A stretch of 64,000 nt of DNA from Mycobacterium spongiae (GTDB lineage Bacteria > Actinomycetota > Actinomycetes > Mycobacteriales > Mycobacteriaceae). Within the stretch, counting starts at the first letter, position 1; every line of letters starts with the position of its first letter. Shown here one piece after another: positions 28,120 to 38,121 of this stretch. The notes beneath the pieces are model-generated. The model was not told the DNA's origin, searched no databases, and saw nothing but the letters and a program-made list of their open reading frames with translations. The DNA lies in contig NZ_CP046600.1 of NCBI RefSeq assembly GCF_018278905.1, positions 4,464,001 to 4,528,000 on the forward strand, in the 5' to 3' direction. Made by a program: the position numbers and the translations under genes.

Positions 28120-28920
28120 ATGGATAATCTCGTCGACTACGCCGGCCCAGCCTCGTGTGGAGGTCCGGTTGCCAAGCTGACCCTGAACTCACCGCACAAC
28201 CGCAACGCGCTGTCCAGCGCACTTGTCAGCCAACTACATCAGGGGTTGCGCGAGGCTGCGGCAGATCCATCGGTGCGGGTGGTGGTGCTGGGGCACACCG
28301 GAACCACGTTTTGCGCCGGCGCGGACCTGAGCGAAGCCGGCACCGGCGACCCGTACGACATGGCCGTCGCGCGAGCGAGCGAAATGACCGCGCTGCTGCG
28401 CGCAATCGTCGAATCACCGCTGCCGGTCATCGGTGCCATTGATGGACACGTAAGGGCCGGCGGGTTCGGCCTGGTCGGTGCGTGCGATATCGCGGTCGCC
28501 GGTCCGCAGAGCACTTTTGCGCTGACCGAGGCCCGCATCGGCGTCGCCCCGGCGATCATCTCGCTAACGCTGCTACCGAAGCTGTCTGCTCGCGCAGCCG
28601 CCCGCTACTACCTGACCGGCGCGAAGTTCGGCGCCACCGAAGCTGCGGAGATCGGATTGATCACGATGGCCGCCGACGACGTGGGCGCCGCCGTGGCCGC
28701 GCTGGTCGCCGACGTGGGCCGCGGATCGCCCCAGGGTTTGGCAGCGTCGAAAGCGTTGACCACCGCGGCGGTACTCGACGGATTCGACCGCGACGCCGAG
28801 CGGCTCACCGAGGAGTCGGCCCGGCTGTTCGTTTCCGACGAGGCGCGCGAGGGCATGCTCGCGTTCCTGCAGAAGCGCCCTCCCAGCTGGGTCCAACCCG
28901 ACGGCGACGCGGGCCGCTAA
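28120..28920 (+). CDS. echA7: Enoyl-CoA hydratase EchA7
   Basis: 266 residues of crotonase fold: the oxyanion motif TTFCAGADLSEAG, IDGHVRAGGFGLVGACDIAV and the ALTEARIGVAPAIISLTLL segment. It would hydrate the unsaturated acyl-CoA made by the carboxylase, as AtuE or methylglutaconyl-CoA hydratase do. It starts ten bases after fadE12 and closes the operon; the next gene is 196 bases away and has its own promoter-like sequence. Confidence 0.92.
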   Translation: MDNLVDYAGPASCGGPVAKLTLNSPHNRNALSSALVSQLHQGLREAAADPSVRVVVLGHTGTTFCAGADLSEAGTGDPYDMAVARASEMTALLRAIVESPLPVIGAIDGHVRAGGFGLVGACDIAVAGPQSTFALTEARIGVAPAIISLTLLPKLSARAAARYYLTGAKFGATEAAEIGLITMAADDVGAAVAALVADVGRGSPQGLAASKALTTAAVLDGFDRDAERLTEESARLFVSDEAREGMLAFLQKRPPSWVQPDGDAGR

Positions 28921-29083
28921 CATCGGGCGGGGCCGGCGCTGCTGGCCGCATCGACGGGCAGATGTTCGCAGTACCCGGCGCACCCGATGGACCCGGGCAG
29001 CCTCCGTGATCGACCAGCACTGCTTGGTGCCGCGCCATCGGACCCGTCCAGCGCGACGAATGTTGCGGTTTCGCCATCACCTC

Positions 29084-29111
29084 TTGCAGCGAAATCGTGA
29101 AGTCGTAGGCT
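29084..29111 (+). promoter_or_regulatory. Promoter for leaderless DUF1707 gene
   Basis: TTGCAG (29084-29089), a 16-base spacer, and TAGGCT (29106-29111) place transcription start at about 29117, which is the GTG codon of the next gene. This predicts a leaderless mRNA, common in mycobacteria. Confidence 0.5.
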
Positions 29112-29116
29112 CATAG

Positions 29117-29722
29117 GTGATGAGCAACCCGGCGCACAGTGACGCAAGGAAAGCCCGCGACGACTTTTCGCGTGCGTCGGACACCGACCGAATACAGATC
29201 GCGCAGTTGCTGGCCTACGCGGCTGAACAGGGTCGCCTACAGCTGACCGACTACGAAGACCGGCTCACCAAGGCCTACGCGGCAACCACGTACCAGGAAT
29301 TGGATCGACTCCGAGCCGATCTCCCGGACGCGGCACTAATCCCGCGTCGAGGCGGCGAGTGCAATCCGGCACCGTCTACCCTGCTGCTGGCGCTGTTGAC
29401 CGGATTCGAGCGTCGCGGCCGGTGGAATGTGCCGAACAAGCTGACCACCTTCGCGTTGTGGGGAAACGGCGTGGTGGATCTGCGCTACGCGGACTTCACG
29501 TCCACCGAGGTCGAAATCCACGCGTACTCGATCATGGGCATGCAGACCATCGTGCTGCCACCCGAAATCAACGTCGAGATCCGCGGTCGCGGCGTCATGG
29601 GCGGCTTCGATCGCGAGGTCGCGGGCGAGGGTTCCCGTGGTGCACCAACGGTGAAGATCCGCGGCTTCTCCTTTTGGGGCGACGTGGGCATCAAGCGTAA
29701 GACGCGCAACCCACGCAAGTAG
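29117..29722 (+). CDS. DUF1707 protein with LiaF-like C-terminal domain (Rv0966c-type)
   Basis: 201 residues. The N-terminal 60 residues are the DUF1707 (SHOCT-like) module with RASDTDRIQIAQLLAYAAEQ, then LTDYEDRLTKAYAATTYQEL. The C-terminal part forms a beta-helix-like LiaF/toast-rack domain (VDLRYADFTSTEVEIHAYSI, then PPEINVEIRGRGVMGGFD). Such proteins are linked to envelope-stress sensing, but no function is shown for this one. In H37Rv the copper operon csoR-Rv0968-ctpV-Rv0970 lies between this gene and echA7; here they are adjacent. Confidence 0.85.
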   Translation: MMSNPAHSDARKARDDFSRASDTDRIQIAQLLAYAAEQGRLQLTDYEDRLTKAYAATTYQELDRLRADLPDAALIPRRGGECNPAPSTLLLALLTGFERRGRWNVPNKLTTFALWGNGVVDLRYADFTSTEVEIHAYSIMGMQTIVLPPEINVEIRGRGVMGGFDREVAGEGSRGAPTVKIRGFSFWGDVGIKRKTRNPRK

Positions 29723-29807
29723 GCGAGCGCCCGTCATCACCTGCTCCGTTGCCGCGGAGTGCGCGGAAACCGCGTTCACAACGGCACGTGGGTAATCTGT
29801 AGCAGCG

Positions 29808-30617
29808 ATGGATGAACCGCTGCGGTATGAGAAGCGCTCCGACGGTGTCGCAATCGTCACCAACATGGATGCGCCGCTGAATCGGATGGGTCTGGCCTAC
29901 ATCGAGCGACTCAGCGAGGTCGTCGACGACATCGCCGGCGACGAGGAAATCCGCGCCTTCGTCATCACAGCGCAGGGACTCGACAACTTCTCGGTCGGGA
30001 TGAACCTCAAAGAGCTGGCTAAGGGCATCGCGGCCGCCGGCGACATCGACACGTTCTTCGACCGCCGCCTCGATCTGATCCAGCGCATCGAGACCATGGG
30101 CAAGCCATCGGTGGCCACCCTGTTCGGGCATTGCCTCGGCGCAGGCATCGAGCTTCCGCTGGGCTGCACGTTCCGGCTCGCCGCCACCGACGGCGCGTCC
30201 ATTGGTCTGCCCGAGATGCACCTGGGCGCGACTCCCGCCTGGGGAGGTTCGGCTCGGCTGGCCAAAACGGTCGGGCGCCAACACGCCCTGGACATGATCC
30301 TGCGAGCGAAGACTCTCGGCGGACCAGCGGCACACGCCATCGGTCTCGTCGACGAGGTGTGGCCAATTGGCGAGCTCAAGAGCCGAGCGACGGACCTTGC
30401 CGTCGAGCTGGCCCGGCAACCCGCGCTCGCCGTCCGCGGCGTGCTCGACACTCTTCACGACTGCGAGAGCCGCACGCTGACCGATCTGCTCGCCGCGGAG
30501 CGACGGGCAGTTCACGCAACCCTGGGATCCGACGATGCCCGGGAGGGGATGCTCGCGTTTCTCGAGAAGAGAACGCCGGTGTTCAATCGCAATCCGGGCA
30601 GCTCTGCACCGACCTGA
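29808..30617 (+). CDS. Enoyl-CoA hydratase/isomerase-family protein
   Basis: 269 residues of crotonase fold. The oxyanion-hole segment is NFSVGMNLKELAKG, in place of the more usual G(A)D-type loop, followed by FGHCLGAGIELPLGCTFRLA and IGLPEMHLGATPAWGGSARL, with Glu in the position typical of hydratases. It is not part of the echA7 operon: the 85-base gap contains TAATCT at about 29791 as a possible -10. I do not recall a counterpart at this place in H37Rv, so it may be an insertion or belong to the region missing there. The substrate is unknown. Confidence 0.82.
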   Translation: MDEPLRYEKRSDGVAIVTNMDAPLNRMGLAYIERLSEVVDDIAGDEEIRAFVITAQGLDNFSVGMNLKELAKGIAAAGDIDTFFDRRLDLIQRIETMGKPSVATLFGHCLGAGIELPLGCTFRLAATDGASIGLPEMHLGATPAWGGSARLAKTVGRQHALDMILRAKTLGGPAAHAIGLVDEVWPIGELKSRATDLAVELARQPALAVRGVLDTLHDCESRTLTDLLAAERRAVHATLGSDDAREGMLAFLEKRTPVFNRNPGSSAPT

Positions 30618-30633
30618 TAAGACTTCCACGGCG

Positions 30634-32625
30634 CTATCGCCTCCGGCGCGAGCGCAGGTAGTCGCCCACCACCGCCGCTCCCAGACCGTCGAGGTCGGGC
30701 ACCACGACACGTCCTTCCACGCGCCGCGCAACCTGGTCGATGAACCGCGCCAGCCCCGGGTCACTGCCCAGCCGGAAAATCGTCACTTGCGCACCCAACC
30801 GGGCCATGTCATCGAACCCACGCACCGTGTGGGCAATGGTCCGCGGGTGCGGCGGGTAGTCAAAAAAGACCGCAGACCCCTCCCCGTCGAAGTCTTCGAG
30901 GTGCGCGGTCGGCTCACCATCGGTAACCACGAGCAAAACCGGCTGCGCGTTAGGGTGCCGGCGCAGATGCCGGCCAGCCAACGCCAGCGCGTGATGCAGG
31001 TTGGTGCCCTGCTCGTAGACGCCCTCCAATCCGGTGAGTTCGGCGGCAGTAACCGTCCGCGCGTAGCGGCCGAACGCGATGATCTGCAAGGCGTCCGACC
31101 GGAATCGCGTGCACACCAGGTGGTTGAGGGCCAGCGCCGTTTGCTTCATCGGCAGCCAGCGGTTCTCCATCACCATCGAAAACGAGGTGTCGACCAACAA
31201 CGCGACTGCGGCCTGTGTTCGTGTCTCGGTCTCGGAGACTTCGACGTCATCGACAGCGATCCGGAGGGGACCGGCCGAACCGTCGAGGCGTGCGGTTCCC
31301 GCTCGTCGCAGGACCGCATTGGTCAATGTGCGCGAGATGTTCCACGGCTCGGTGTCGCCGAATTGCCAGGGCCGGGTCGCGCCGGTCAGCTCGCCAGCCG
31401 CCCCGGCACGTCGGTGGTCCCGTTCGCCATGACGTCCGGAAAGTTGTTGCGCCACATCACGCAGCGCCGTTTCGCCGAGCCTGCGCATGGCTTTGGGCGA
31501 AAGTCGCCATTGGCCGTCGGACCCGCGGTCCAAGAAACCCTGATTCACCAGTGCGCGTTCCAATTCGGCAAGGGTGCGGGCATCGATGGCGGCCTGGTCG
31601 CCGAGCTGGCGTGCCAGCGCATCGAGGTCGACGTCATCCATCGTCGCACCCGGATAGCTCTGGGAGAGCTGCTCGGCCAGCTGTTCCAGCTCACCGATAT
31701 CGGCGAGCGCTTGGGCACCTTCACCCATGCCGAACGGATTGTCACCGGAGAACTGCTGCGACCCGGTCCAGTCCTCACCGGGCCGCGCCGCCTGCAGATA
31801 TCCATCGAGCCGATTCAAGGCCTGCGTCAGCGCCGGAGATCCAAATGCTTGCTGCGCCAGGGCATCCAGTTCGTCACGCTGATCCTGACTGAGGCTGTTC
31901 CGGAACCGCTGCGCGGCAGCGGCTCGCTTAGCCAGCGAGTCCAGCAGCTCCTCGACGTTGCCGGGGTTCTCCGGGAAGAACTCGCCGTGCTTAGTCATGA
32001 AGTCATCAAAGTCTTGCTGGGTGTCGGTACCGCTGGCGTGTTTGTCCAACAATTCGTTGAGGTCGTCGAGCATCTCGGTGACACGCTCGCGATCCTCGTC
32101 AGTGGCGCCCTGCAACGCCTCCTTCATCCCGGCAAAGCGTTGATCGAGCATTTCGCGACCGAGCAGATCCTTGATCTGCTCGTAGCTTTCGCGGGCCTGG
32201 CTGCTGCGCCAGTCGTATTCCAAAAGCTCGTTGACGGCCTTGGCCGGCGATTGGGGCAGCGCATCGAGCTGCAGCTCGGCGAAGCGGGCGTCGTCGTCCA
32301 GCGCGCGGGCCAGTTCCTTGCGTTCGGCCAGTACCGCCTCGTCGAGCAGCCTCTTGATTTCCTGCAAGGTGCCATCTAAATTATTGCGGCGCAACAATTC
32401 CCGTCGGCGCCGATTCGCCTCCGCAGCGAGTCGGTCAGCACCCGGCATGTTCTTGGTGCCGCGCCGCAACAGCTCGGAGAGTGCGCGCCGCGGCGAGGCA
32501 CCCGTCATGACGTCTTGCCCGATTTGCTCCAACGCCTCACGCAGATCCACCGGCGGCGCCAGCGGGTCGGGCCCCCCGGTGTACGCCGAGTATCGCGTTG
32601 CGTGCCCCCGCACCGGCTCAGCCAT
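30634..32625 (-). CDS. VWA-domain protein, partner of MoxR-like ATPase (Rv0959-type)
   Basis: 663 residues from ATG 32625, which overlaps the AAA+ gene stop by eight bases; the frame open further upstream is a shadow of that gene. The N-terminal two thirds is a helical region of charged segments (for example LAKRAAAAQRFRNSLSQDQR). The C-terminal VWA domain (about 455-655) has a perfect MIDAS motif (LLVDTSFSM, DxSxS), a Thr-bearing loop (GTNLHHAL) and VVTDGEPTAH. MoxR/VWA pairs act as metal-dependent chaperone or insertase systems. The target is unknown here. Confidence 0.9.
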   Translation of the reverse strand: MAEPVRGHATRYSAYTGGPDPLAPPVDLREALEQIGQDVMTGASPRRALSELLRRGTKNMPGADRLAAEANRRRRELLRRNNLDGTLQEIKRLLDEAVLAERKELARALDDDARFAELQLDALPQSPAKAVNELLEYDWRSSQARESYEQIKDLLGREMLDQRFAGMKEALQGATDEDRERVTEMLDDLNELLDKHASGTDTQQDFDDFMTKHGEFFPENPGNVEELLDSLAKRAAAAQRFRNSLSQDQRDELDALAQQAFGSPALTQALNRLDGYLQAARPGEDWTGSQQFSGDNPFGMGEGAQALADIGELEQLAEQLSQSYPGATMDDVDLDALARQLGDQAAIDARTLAELERALVNQGFLDRGSDGQWRLSPKAMRRLGETALRDVAQQLSGRHGERDHRRAGAAGELTGATRPWQFGDTEPWNISRTLTNAVLRRAGTARLDGSAGPLRIAVDDVEVSETETRTQAAVALLVDTSFSMVMENRWLPMKQTALALNHLVCTRFRSDALQIIAFGRYARTVTAAELTGLEGVYEQGTNLHHALALAGRHLRRHPNAQPVLLVVTDGEPTAHLEDFDGEGSAVFFDYPPHPRTIAHTVRGFDDMARLGAQVTIFRLGSDPGLARFIDQVARRVEGRVVVPDLDGLGAAVVGDYLRSRRRR

Positions 32626-34003
32626 AGACTGTTTGGCCCTCCCCCGAAACCTTGTCGATCCGCTTTGCGAGATACAGCGCCTCCAAGGCGAGTTCCAGAG
32701 CCCCGGCACGCTCGCCCTCGGATTCCGCGTGCAGTTTCTTGGCGATGGTGTCCACGACCGATAGCCCCGGAACCGCGGCCAGCACATCCTTGGCGGACAC
32801 CCGATCGCCCGTGGTCACCGCGGAACCGCCCTCGACGGCGGCGACCAGCGCGCCGACATCAATGCCCCCCAGCACCCGCGACGCGGTATCGGCGGTCGCG
32901 CGGCGCAGCAGGTGCTCGAGCACCGCCTGCTCGCGGCCTTCCTCCCCGGACTCGAACTCCAGCTTGCCCCGCAAGACATCGATCACCGTTGCAAGGTCGA
33001 CGACGCGGGCCACCGGATCGGTCTCCCCCAGCATCGCCCCGCGGTGTCTGGCGGCGGCGGCGACCGTCTCCGCCGCCGCGATCGGGAACCGTGCCGACAC
33101 CCCGGACCGCTGATCGATCGAACTGGACTCCCGCAGGTAGCGCGCGAACCGGGCCAGCACCTGCATCAGATAGTCGGGTACCGCGGCACTCAAGTGCGCT
33201 TCCTGGGCGATCACGCCCATCTCCGCCTCCAGCTCCAGCGGGTAGTGGGTGCGGATCTCGGCGCCGAACCGGTCTTTGAGGGGCGTGATGATCCGACCAC
33301 GGTTGGTGTAGTCCTCGGGGTTGGCGCTGGCGACCACCACGACGTCGAGCGGCAGGCGCAACGTGTAGCCGCGGACCTGGATGTCGCGCTCCTCCATCAC
33401 GTTGAGCATCGAGACTTGAATGCGCTCGGCGAGGTCGGGCAGTTCATTAACCGCGACGATGCCGCGGTGCGCCCGCGGGATAAGCCCGTAAGCGATGGTC
33501 TCGGGATCCCCGAGGCTGCGTCCTTCGGCCACCTTGATCGGATCGACGTCACCGACCAGATCGGCGACGCTCGTGTCCGGGGTGGCCAGCTTCTCGGTAT
33601 AGCGCTCGCTGCGGTGCTTCCAGGCCACCGGCAGCTCATCACCGAGCTCTGTGGCCCGCCGGATCGATTCCGGTGTGATCGGGGTGTACGGGTGCTCACC
33701 GAGTTCAGCATCGCCGATCACCGGCGTCCACTCGTCGAGCAACCCGGTCAGCGCGCGCAGCAGCCGGGTCTTGCCCTGGCCGCGTTCGCCAAGCAGGACG
33801 ACGTCGTGACCGGCGATCAGAGCCCGCTCTAGCTGGGGAATTACGGTGTCGTCGAAGCCCAGGATGCCGGGCCAGACGTCGTCTCCCTCGGCCAGGGCGG
33901 TCAGCAGATTCTCCCGGATCTCCTGCTTGACCCCCCGTTCACGGTGGCCGGCGGCACGCAACTCGCCGACGGTGTGGGGCAGATTGCTCGGTGAAGTCAC
34001 CAC
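32618..34003 (-). CDS. MoxR/magnesium-chelatase-like AAA+ ATPase (Rv0958-type)
   Basis: 461 residues. Walker A is GERGQGKTRLLRAL, Walker B/sensor region GIVAVNELPDLAERIQ, followed by RDIQVRGYTLRLPLDVVVVA and sensor-1 SANPEDYTNRGRIITPLKDRFG. It is closest to ChlI/BchI-like AAA+ proteins, but no other chelatase subunits are present, and the coupled VWA gene makes a MoxR-VWA chaperone pair more likely. GTG 34003 or GTG 34000 starts the gene. The 5' region faces the divergent acyl-CoA ligase gene. Confidence 0.92.
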   Translation of the reverse strand: MVTSPSNLPHTVGELRAAGHRERGVKQEIRENLLTALAEGDDVWPGILGFDDTVIPQLERALIAGHDVVLLGERGQGKTRLLRALTGLLDEWTPVIGDAELGEHPYTPITPESIRRATELGDELPVAWKHRSERYTEKLATPDTSVADLVGDVDPIKVAEGRSLGDPETIAYGLIPRAHRGIVAVNELPDLAERIQVSMLNVMEERDIQVRGYTLRLPLDVVVVASANPEDYTNRGRIITPLKDRFGAEIRTHYPLELEAEMGVIAQEAHLSAAVPDYLMQVLARFARYLRESSSIDQRSGVSARFPIAAAETVAAAARHRGAMLGETDPVARVVDLATVIDVLRGKLEFESGEEGREQAVLEHLLRRATADTASRVLGGIDVGALVAAVEGGSAVTTGDRVSAKDVLAAVPGLSVVDTIAKKLHAESEGERAGALELALEALYLAKRIDKVSGEGQTVYG

Positions 34004-34149
34004 TCCACGCTACGACGCAGTCTTTGTTCTGGCGATGAGAGTAAAACCCGCGGAGCATTTTCACTTGGCTTCGACGGGCTGTCAGGGCCGGGCCTGGAGT
34101 CGCTGTGCACATAATGTGATTGGTTCGGCGCGTTGCCGCCCCGATTCCA

Positions 34150-34155
34150 TAGAAT
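34150..34155 (+). promoter_or_regulatory. -10 element for leaderless acyl-CoA ligase
   Basis: TAGAAT at 34150-34155 is a strong -10 match, and GTG 34163 lies eight bases downstream, exactly where transcription would begin. No Shine-Dalgarno precedes GTG 34163 or ATG 34178, which supports leaderless initiation at the GTG. Confidence 0.5.
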
Positions 34156-34162
34156 TCGTTGG

Positions 34163-35674
34163 GTGAGCGTGCGGATCATGTCTCCCACTCTCGGCAAGCT
34201 CACCGAGGTCCCCGCTGCTCTCGGTGACCGGATCGCGCTCGTCGACCAAGGTCGTCGTTGGTCGTACCGAGAACTCCGCACGGCAGCAGATGAATTGGCC
34301 GCGGCGATGCGCATGGACGGTTTGGTTGGCGAACGAGTGGCGCTCATGCTGCCCAACTGCGTCGACTTGGTGACGGCGTACCTGGCCAGTTTCACCGCCG
34401 GCGCGATAGCGGTGCCTCTGAACGCTCGCTACGCCCCGCCAGAAGTTGAGCAGGTGCTACGCCGGGCACGTCCCCGGTGGCTTGTCGTCCACACAGACCG
34501 GTTGGGCACCCTGGCAAGGCTCGACCAGGCGCTGCTCGACGGCACACGAGTGATAGTGGTCGGCGAATCCGGCTCATCAGATGTCGGTCGCGACAACGCC
34601 TACGACGCGGTGCTGCGCAGCGGCCGCGGGAAGTCGGCCTCGTCGTCCGATGTCTTGGCCGACGCTGCGGCGGTCATCTTCTTCACGTCGGGCTCGACTG
34701 GCCGGCCCAAAGGAGTTGTACACAGCCATTCCTCTGCACTGGCGATGCTGACGAGCACATCGGAAGCGTTCGGTGACGCGCAGCCCGACGATGTCGTTCA
34801 GGTCTTCGAGCCCCTGGTCCACGTCAGCGGCTTCATCGCGACGTTCACCATCCTGCTGGCCGGTGGCACCGTCGCGCTGTACGAGGGTTTCGACGCCGCC
34901 GCGTACGCGCATGCACTGACGCTTCACCGGCCGACGCTGATCTGCACCCACGTCGACATCCTGGCCCAGCTATTGCAGCTTCCCGGCGTGTGCCGGGACT
35001 GGTTCTCGTCGCTGCGCGGCGTGTATACCGGCGGTGACGTCGTGCCCCATGCGGTTCAACGGGAGTTCCTCCAGGTCAGCGGGCTACCGATCAGAGTCGG
35101 TTACGGGATGACCGAGGCCATCTGGCTCACTGTGCAGCGTGAGGCTCGTACCGATCGTGACGGCTGTATTGGTCGGCCGCTGCGTACGGTGCGCCTACGC
35201 ATCGACGAATCCACCGGTGAGCTCCTAGTCGCCGGCCCCATGGTGATGCAGCGCTACTGGGACGACGAGACGCACACCTCTGAAACGCTGGTAGACGGCT
35301 GGCTGCACACTGGCGACCTCGCACAGCACGATGAGCAAGGCGTGTGGTGGTTCACCGGCCGAATCAAAGACGTCATCGTTCGGCGAACTTCGAAGATCAC
35401 TCCGGGCGAAGTGGAGACCGCACTGGGGCAACATCCCGGCGTAATGATGGCGGCGGTGGTCGGCGCACCCGACCCTGCTGAAGGCGAGGTGCCGGTGGCG
35501 TTCGTCGTCCCGCGACCCGATGCCGACCTGTCACCTGCGGAACTCACCAAGTTCCTGCACGGGCTGATCGCGGCCTACAAGGTACCGGCGCGTATTCACC
35601 TGCGGCGCACTCTCCCGTTGACCGCAAGCGGCAAGATCTCCCGCAACGACCTGATCGAAAGCGATCACGCGTGA
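34163..35674 (+). CDS. AMP-binding acyl-CoA synthetase (FadD-like)
   Basis: About 503 residues. ANL-superfamily motifs: P-loop FFTSGSTGRPKGVVHSHSSA, VFEPLVHVSGF, A5-like VGYGMTEAIW, A7-like DGWLHTGDLAQHDEQGVWW, and the hinge GRIKDVIVRRTSKITPGEVE, ending in the catalytic Lys segment LPLTASGKISRNDL. It activates a carboxylic acid as the acyl-adenylate and then the CoA thioester. In H37Rv purH and Rv0958 are neighbours, so this gene is an insertion relative to that genome. ATG 34178 is an alternative start. The substrate is not predictable from these motifs. Confidence 0.9.
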   Translation: MSVRIMSPTLGKLTEVPAALGDRIALVDQGRRWSYRELRTAADELAAAMRMDGLVGERVALMLPNCVDLVTAYLASFTAGAIAVPLNARYAPPEVEQVLRRARPRWLVVHTDRLGTLARLDQALLDGTRVIVVGESGSSDVGRDNAYDAVLRSGRGKSASSSDVLADAAAVIFFTSGSTGRPKGVVHSHSSALAMLTSTSEAFGDAQPDDVVQVFEPLVHVSGFIATFTILLAGGTVALYEGFDAAAYAHALTLHRPTLICTHVDILAQLLQLPGVCRDWFSSLRGVYTGGDVVPHAVQREFLQVSGLPIRVGYGMTEAIWLTVQREARTDRDGCIGRPLRTVRLRIDESTGELLVAGPMVMQRYWDDETHTSETLVDGWLHTGDLAQHDEQGVWWFTGRIKDVIVRRTSKITPGEVETALGQHPGVMMAAVVGAPDPAEGEVPVAFVVPRPDADLSPAELTKFLHGLIAAYKVPARIHLRRTLPLTASGKISRNDLIESDHA

Positions 35675-35808
35675 TCGCATCGGCAGACCCGGCCACGATC
35701 TCATTGTGGGCTAGCGCGACTCCGGTCGCTCCAAATAGAACGCGAATATTCTTCTGCACCAATCTTTTCCGAAAGGCACCACCCTACGGTTCACTCGGCC
35801 GCCCGAGC

Positions 35809-37410
35809 CTAGTGCGCAAAGTGGCGCGCACCCGTGAGGTACAACGTCACACCGGCTTTCGCGGCGGCTTCCGTCACCTCGTCGTCGCGCACCGAGCCTC
35901 CCGGGTGCACGATCGCTTTCACTCCTGCGGCGGCCAAGGTCTCGAGTCCGTCCGGGAATGGGAAGAATGCGTCCGAGGCTGCCACCGAACCCGAAGAACC
36001 GCCGACCCGCTCCCCGCCGCGTTCCACGGCCAGCCGCGCGGCGTCGACCCGGTTGACTTGACCCATGCCGACACCGATCGTCGCGCCGTCAGCAACGATC
36101 ACGATCGCATTCGATTTGACCGCGCGACAGGTCCGCCACGCAAAGACCAGGTCGGTCAGCATCGCGGGGCTCGCCGGAGATCCGGCGGCCAGCTTCCAGT
36201 TCGCCGGATTATCGCCGGACGCGTCGAGCTGATCTCGCTGCTGCATCAGTAGGCCCCCGCTGACCTGCCGCACCTCGATGCCGCCGGACAGCGGCTCAGG
36301 GGCCACCAACACCCGGATGTTCTTCTTGCGCGTCAACGCGTCGAGAGCACCTGGCGCGTAAGCCGGGGCGATGATCACTTCGGTGAAGATGGTGCTCACA
36401 TACTCCGCCATCTCCTCGCTGACTTCGGTGTTCGCGGCGATCACCCCGCCGTAGGCGCTCAGCGGATCGCAATCGTGAGCCTTGCGATGCGCATCGGCGA
36501 CCGAAATCGAGGAGATGGCGATGCCGCACGGGTTGGCGTGTTTAATGATTGCCACACAGGTTTGTTCGTGATCGAATGCGGCCCGCCAGGCCGCATCGGC
36601 ATCGGTGAAGTTGTTGTAGGACATCTCTTTTCCATGCAACTGCTCGGCTTGCGCCAGCCCCGGCCAGGCGGCGGGGTCGCCGTAGAGCGCCGCCGCCTGG
36701 TGCGGGTTCTCGCCGTAGCGCAACATCGCCGACCGGCGCCAGGTTCCGCCCAACCATTCGGGGAACGCCGCTTCCGGCTGCTCGGGTTGTTCGGAGGAGA
36801 GCGTCGACAGCATCCAGCCCGCAACGGCGATGTCGTACTCGGCGGTGCGCTGAAATGCCAATGCAGCCAACCTTTTGCGCTCGGCGAGCGTGAATCCGCC
36901 GCCACGCACCGCGGCCAGCACACCGTCGTATCCGAGCGGGTCGGTGACGACCGCCACGCTTGGGTGGTTCTTGGCCGCGGCCCTGACCATCGAAGGTCCA
37001 CCGATATCGATCTGCTCGACACACTCGTCGACTCCGGCGCCCGACTCGACGGTCTGGCTAAACGGATACAAGTTGACCACAACGAGTTCGAACGCCTCGA
37101 TACCAAGTTGCTCGAGCGCCGCAGCGTGCTCGGGCCGGCGCAAGTCAGCCAACAATCCGGCATGCACTCTCGGGTGCAGCGTTTTGACCCGCCCGTCGAG
37201 CACCTCCGGGAACCCCGTCAATTCCTCCACGGGCGTCACCGGAATCCCGCTAGCAGCAATGGTCTTGGCTGTTGATCCGGTCGAGACGATCTCGACTCCG
37301 GCCGCACTCAGACTCTGAGCCAGGGCTGTCAGACCCGTCTTGTCATACACGCTGATCAAAGCGCGGCGGATCGGCCTTCTCGTTAGATCCCGCCCGTCGT
37401 CGGTGCTCAT
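35809..37410 (-). CDS. purH: Bifunctional AICAR transformylase/IMP cyclohydrolase PurH
   Basis: 533 residues. The N-terminal cyclohydrolase has [11 protein letters not shown] and [17 protein letters not shown]. The transformylase has the [15 protein letters not shown] and [10 protein letters not shown] motifs with the catalytic Lys-His, then [20 protein letters not shown]. It catalyses the last two steps of de novo purine synthesis. The start overlaps the purN stop by four bases (ATGA), so the two are coupled. Confidence 0.96.
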   Translation of the reverse strand: MSTDDGRDLTRRPIRRALISVYDKTGLTALAQSLSAAGVEIVSTGSTAKTIAASGIPVTPVEELTGFPEVLDGRVKTLHPRVHAGLLADLRRPEHAAALEQLGIEAFELVVVNLYPFSQTVESGAGVDECVEQIDIGGPSMVRAAAKNHPSVAVVTDPLGYDGVLAAVRGGGFTLAERKRLAALAFQRTAEYDIAVAGWMLSTLSSEQPEQPEAAFPEWLGGTWRRSAMLRYGENPHQAAALYGDPAAWPGLAQAEQLHGKEMSYNNFTDADAAWRAAFDHEQTCVAIIKHANPCGIAISSISVADAHRKAHDCDPLSAYGGVIAANTEVSEEMAEYVSTIFTEVIIAPAYAPGALDALTRKKNIRVLVAPEPLSGGIEVRQVSGGLLMQQRDQLDASGDNPANWKLAAGSPASPAMLTDLVFAWRTCRAVKSNAIVIVADGATIGVGMGQVNRVDAARLAVERGGERVGGSSGSVAASDAFFPFPDGLETLAAAGVKAIVHPGGSVRDDEVTEAAAKAGVTLYLTGARHFAH

Positions 37411-38057
37411 CCCACGCTCGCCTTTCGTCCAATCATCGCTCTTCGTCCGACCACCGTCACGCCGCCGGTTGCAATCTTGGCCACGACATCCACCAGCAGC
37501 CGCCGTTCGACGACCTTGATGCGTTCGTGCAGAGTCTCTTCATCGTCGCCGTCGATCACCGCAACGGTCTGTTGCGCCAGTACTGGCCCGGTGTCCATGC
37601 CGGCATCCACCAGATGCACGGTACAACCCGTGACCTTGACACCGTAGGCCAGCGCGTCCGCCACTCCGTGAGCACCCGGGAAGGCCGGCAGCAGCGCCGG
37701 ATGGGTATTGACGATGCGCCCGGAGAACTGTGAAAGGAACTGTGGTCCAAGGATTCTCATGAACCCTGCAGTAACGACCAGATCAGGCGAATGCGCCACG
37801 GCGGCGTCGGTGATCGCGGTATCCCAGTCATCGCGACTGACGTGGTCGGCAATCCGGACGGTAAAGGCTGGCACTTTTGCCGCCGCCGCGATCTCGGCAG
37901 CTCGGCAGTCACGATCGACGCCGACCGCGACCACCTGCGCCGGGTAGTCACCGACTGCGGCGTCGATCAGCGAATTCAACAGCGAACCGGTCCCGGATGC
38001 CAGCACCAAGAGCCGCGCCGGCGCGCTCGGGGGTACCTGGAGCGGTTCCTGCAGCAC
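37407..38057 (-). CDS. purN: Phosphoribosylglycinamide formyltransferase PurN
   Basis: 216 residues. Substrate-loop [19 protein letters not shown], and the catalytic Asn-His-Asp set in [20 protein letters not shown] and [15 protein letters not shown], are all present. It transfers formyl from 10-formyl-THF to GAR in purine synthesis. It is the first gene of the purN-purH pair; the upstream gap to the PerM gene is only 64 bases. Confidence 0.96.
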   Translation of the reverse strand: MLQEPLQVPPSAPARLLVLASGTGSLLNSLIDAAVGDYPAQVVAVGVDRDCRAAEIAAAAKVPAFTVRIADHVSRDDWDTAITDAAVAHSPDLVVTAGFMRILGPQFLSQFSGRIVNTHPALLPAFPGAHGVADALAYGVKVTGCTVHLVDAGMDTGPVLAQQTVAVIDGDDEETLHERIKVVERRLLVDVVAKIATGGVTVVGRRAMIGRKASVG

Positions 38058-38121
38058 ACCGCGAGCCTAATGGGAATGGATCGCTACGAGCCAGACCGGC
38101 AGCTGGGGCAACCCCCAAGTC

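Noticed and set aside
30535..32379. 614-residue plus-strand open frame
   Set aside because: Antisense to the VWA gene; composition is Arg/His-rich with no domain, and the minus strand carries a MIDAS motif and family synteny.
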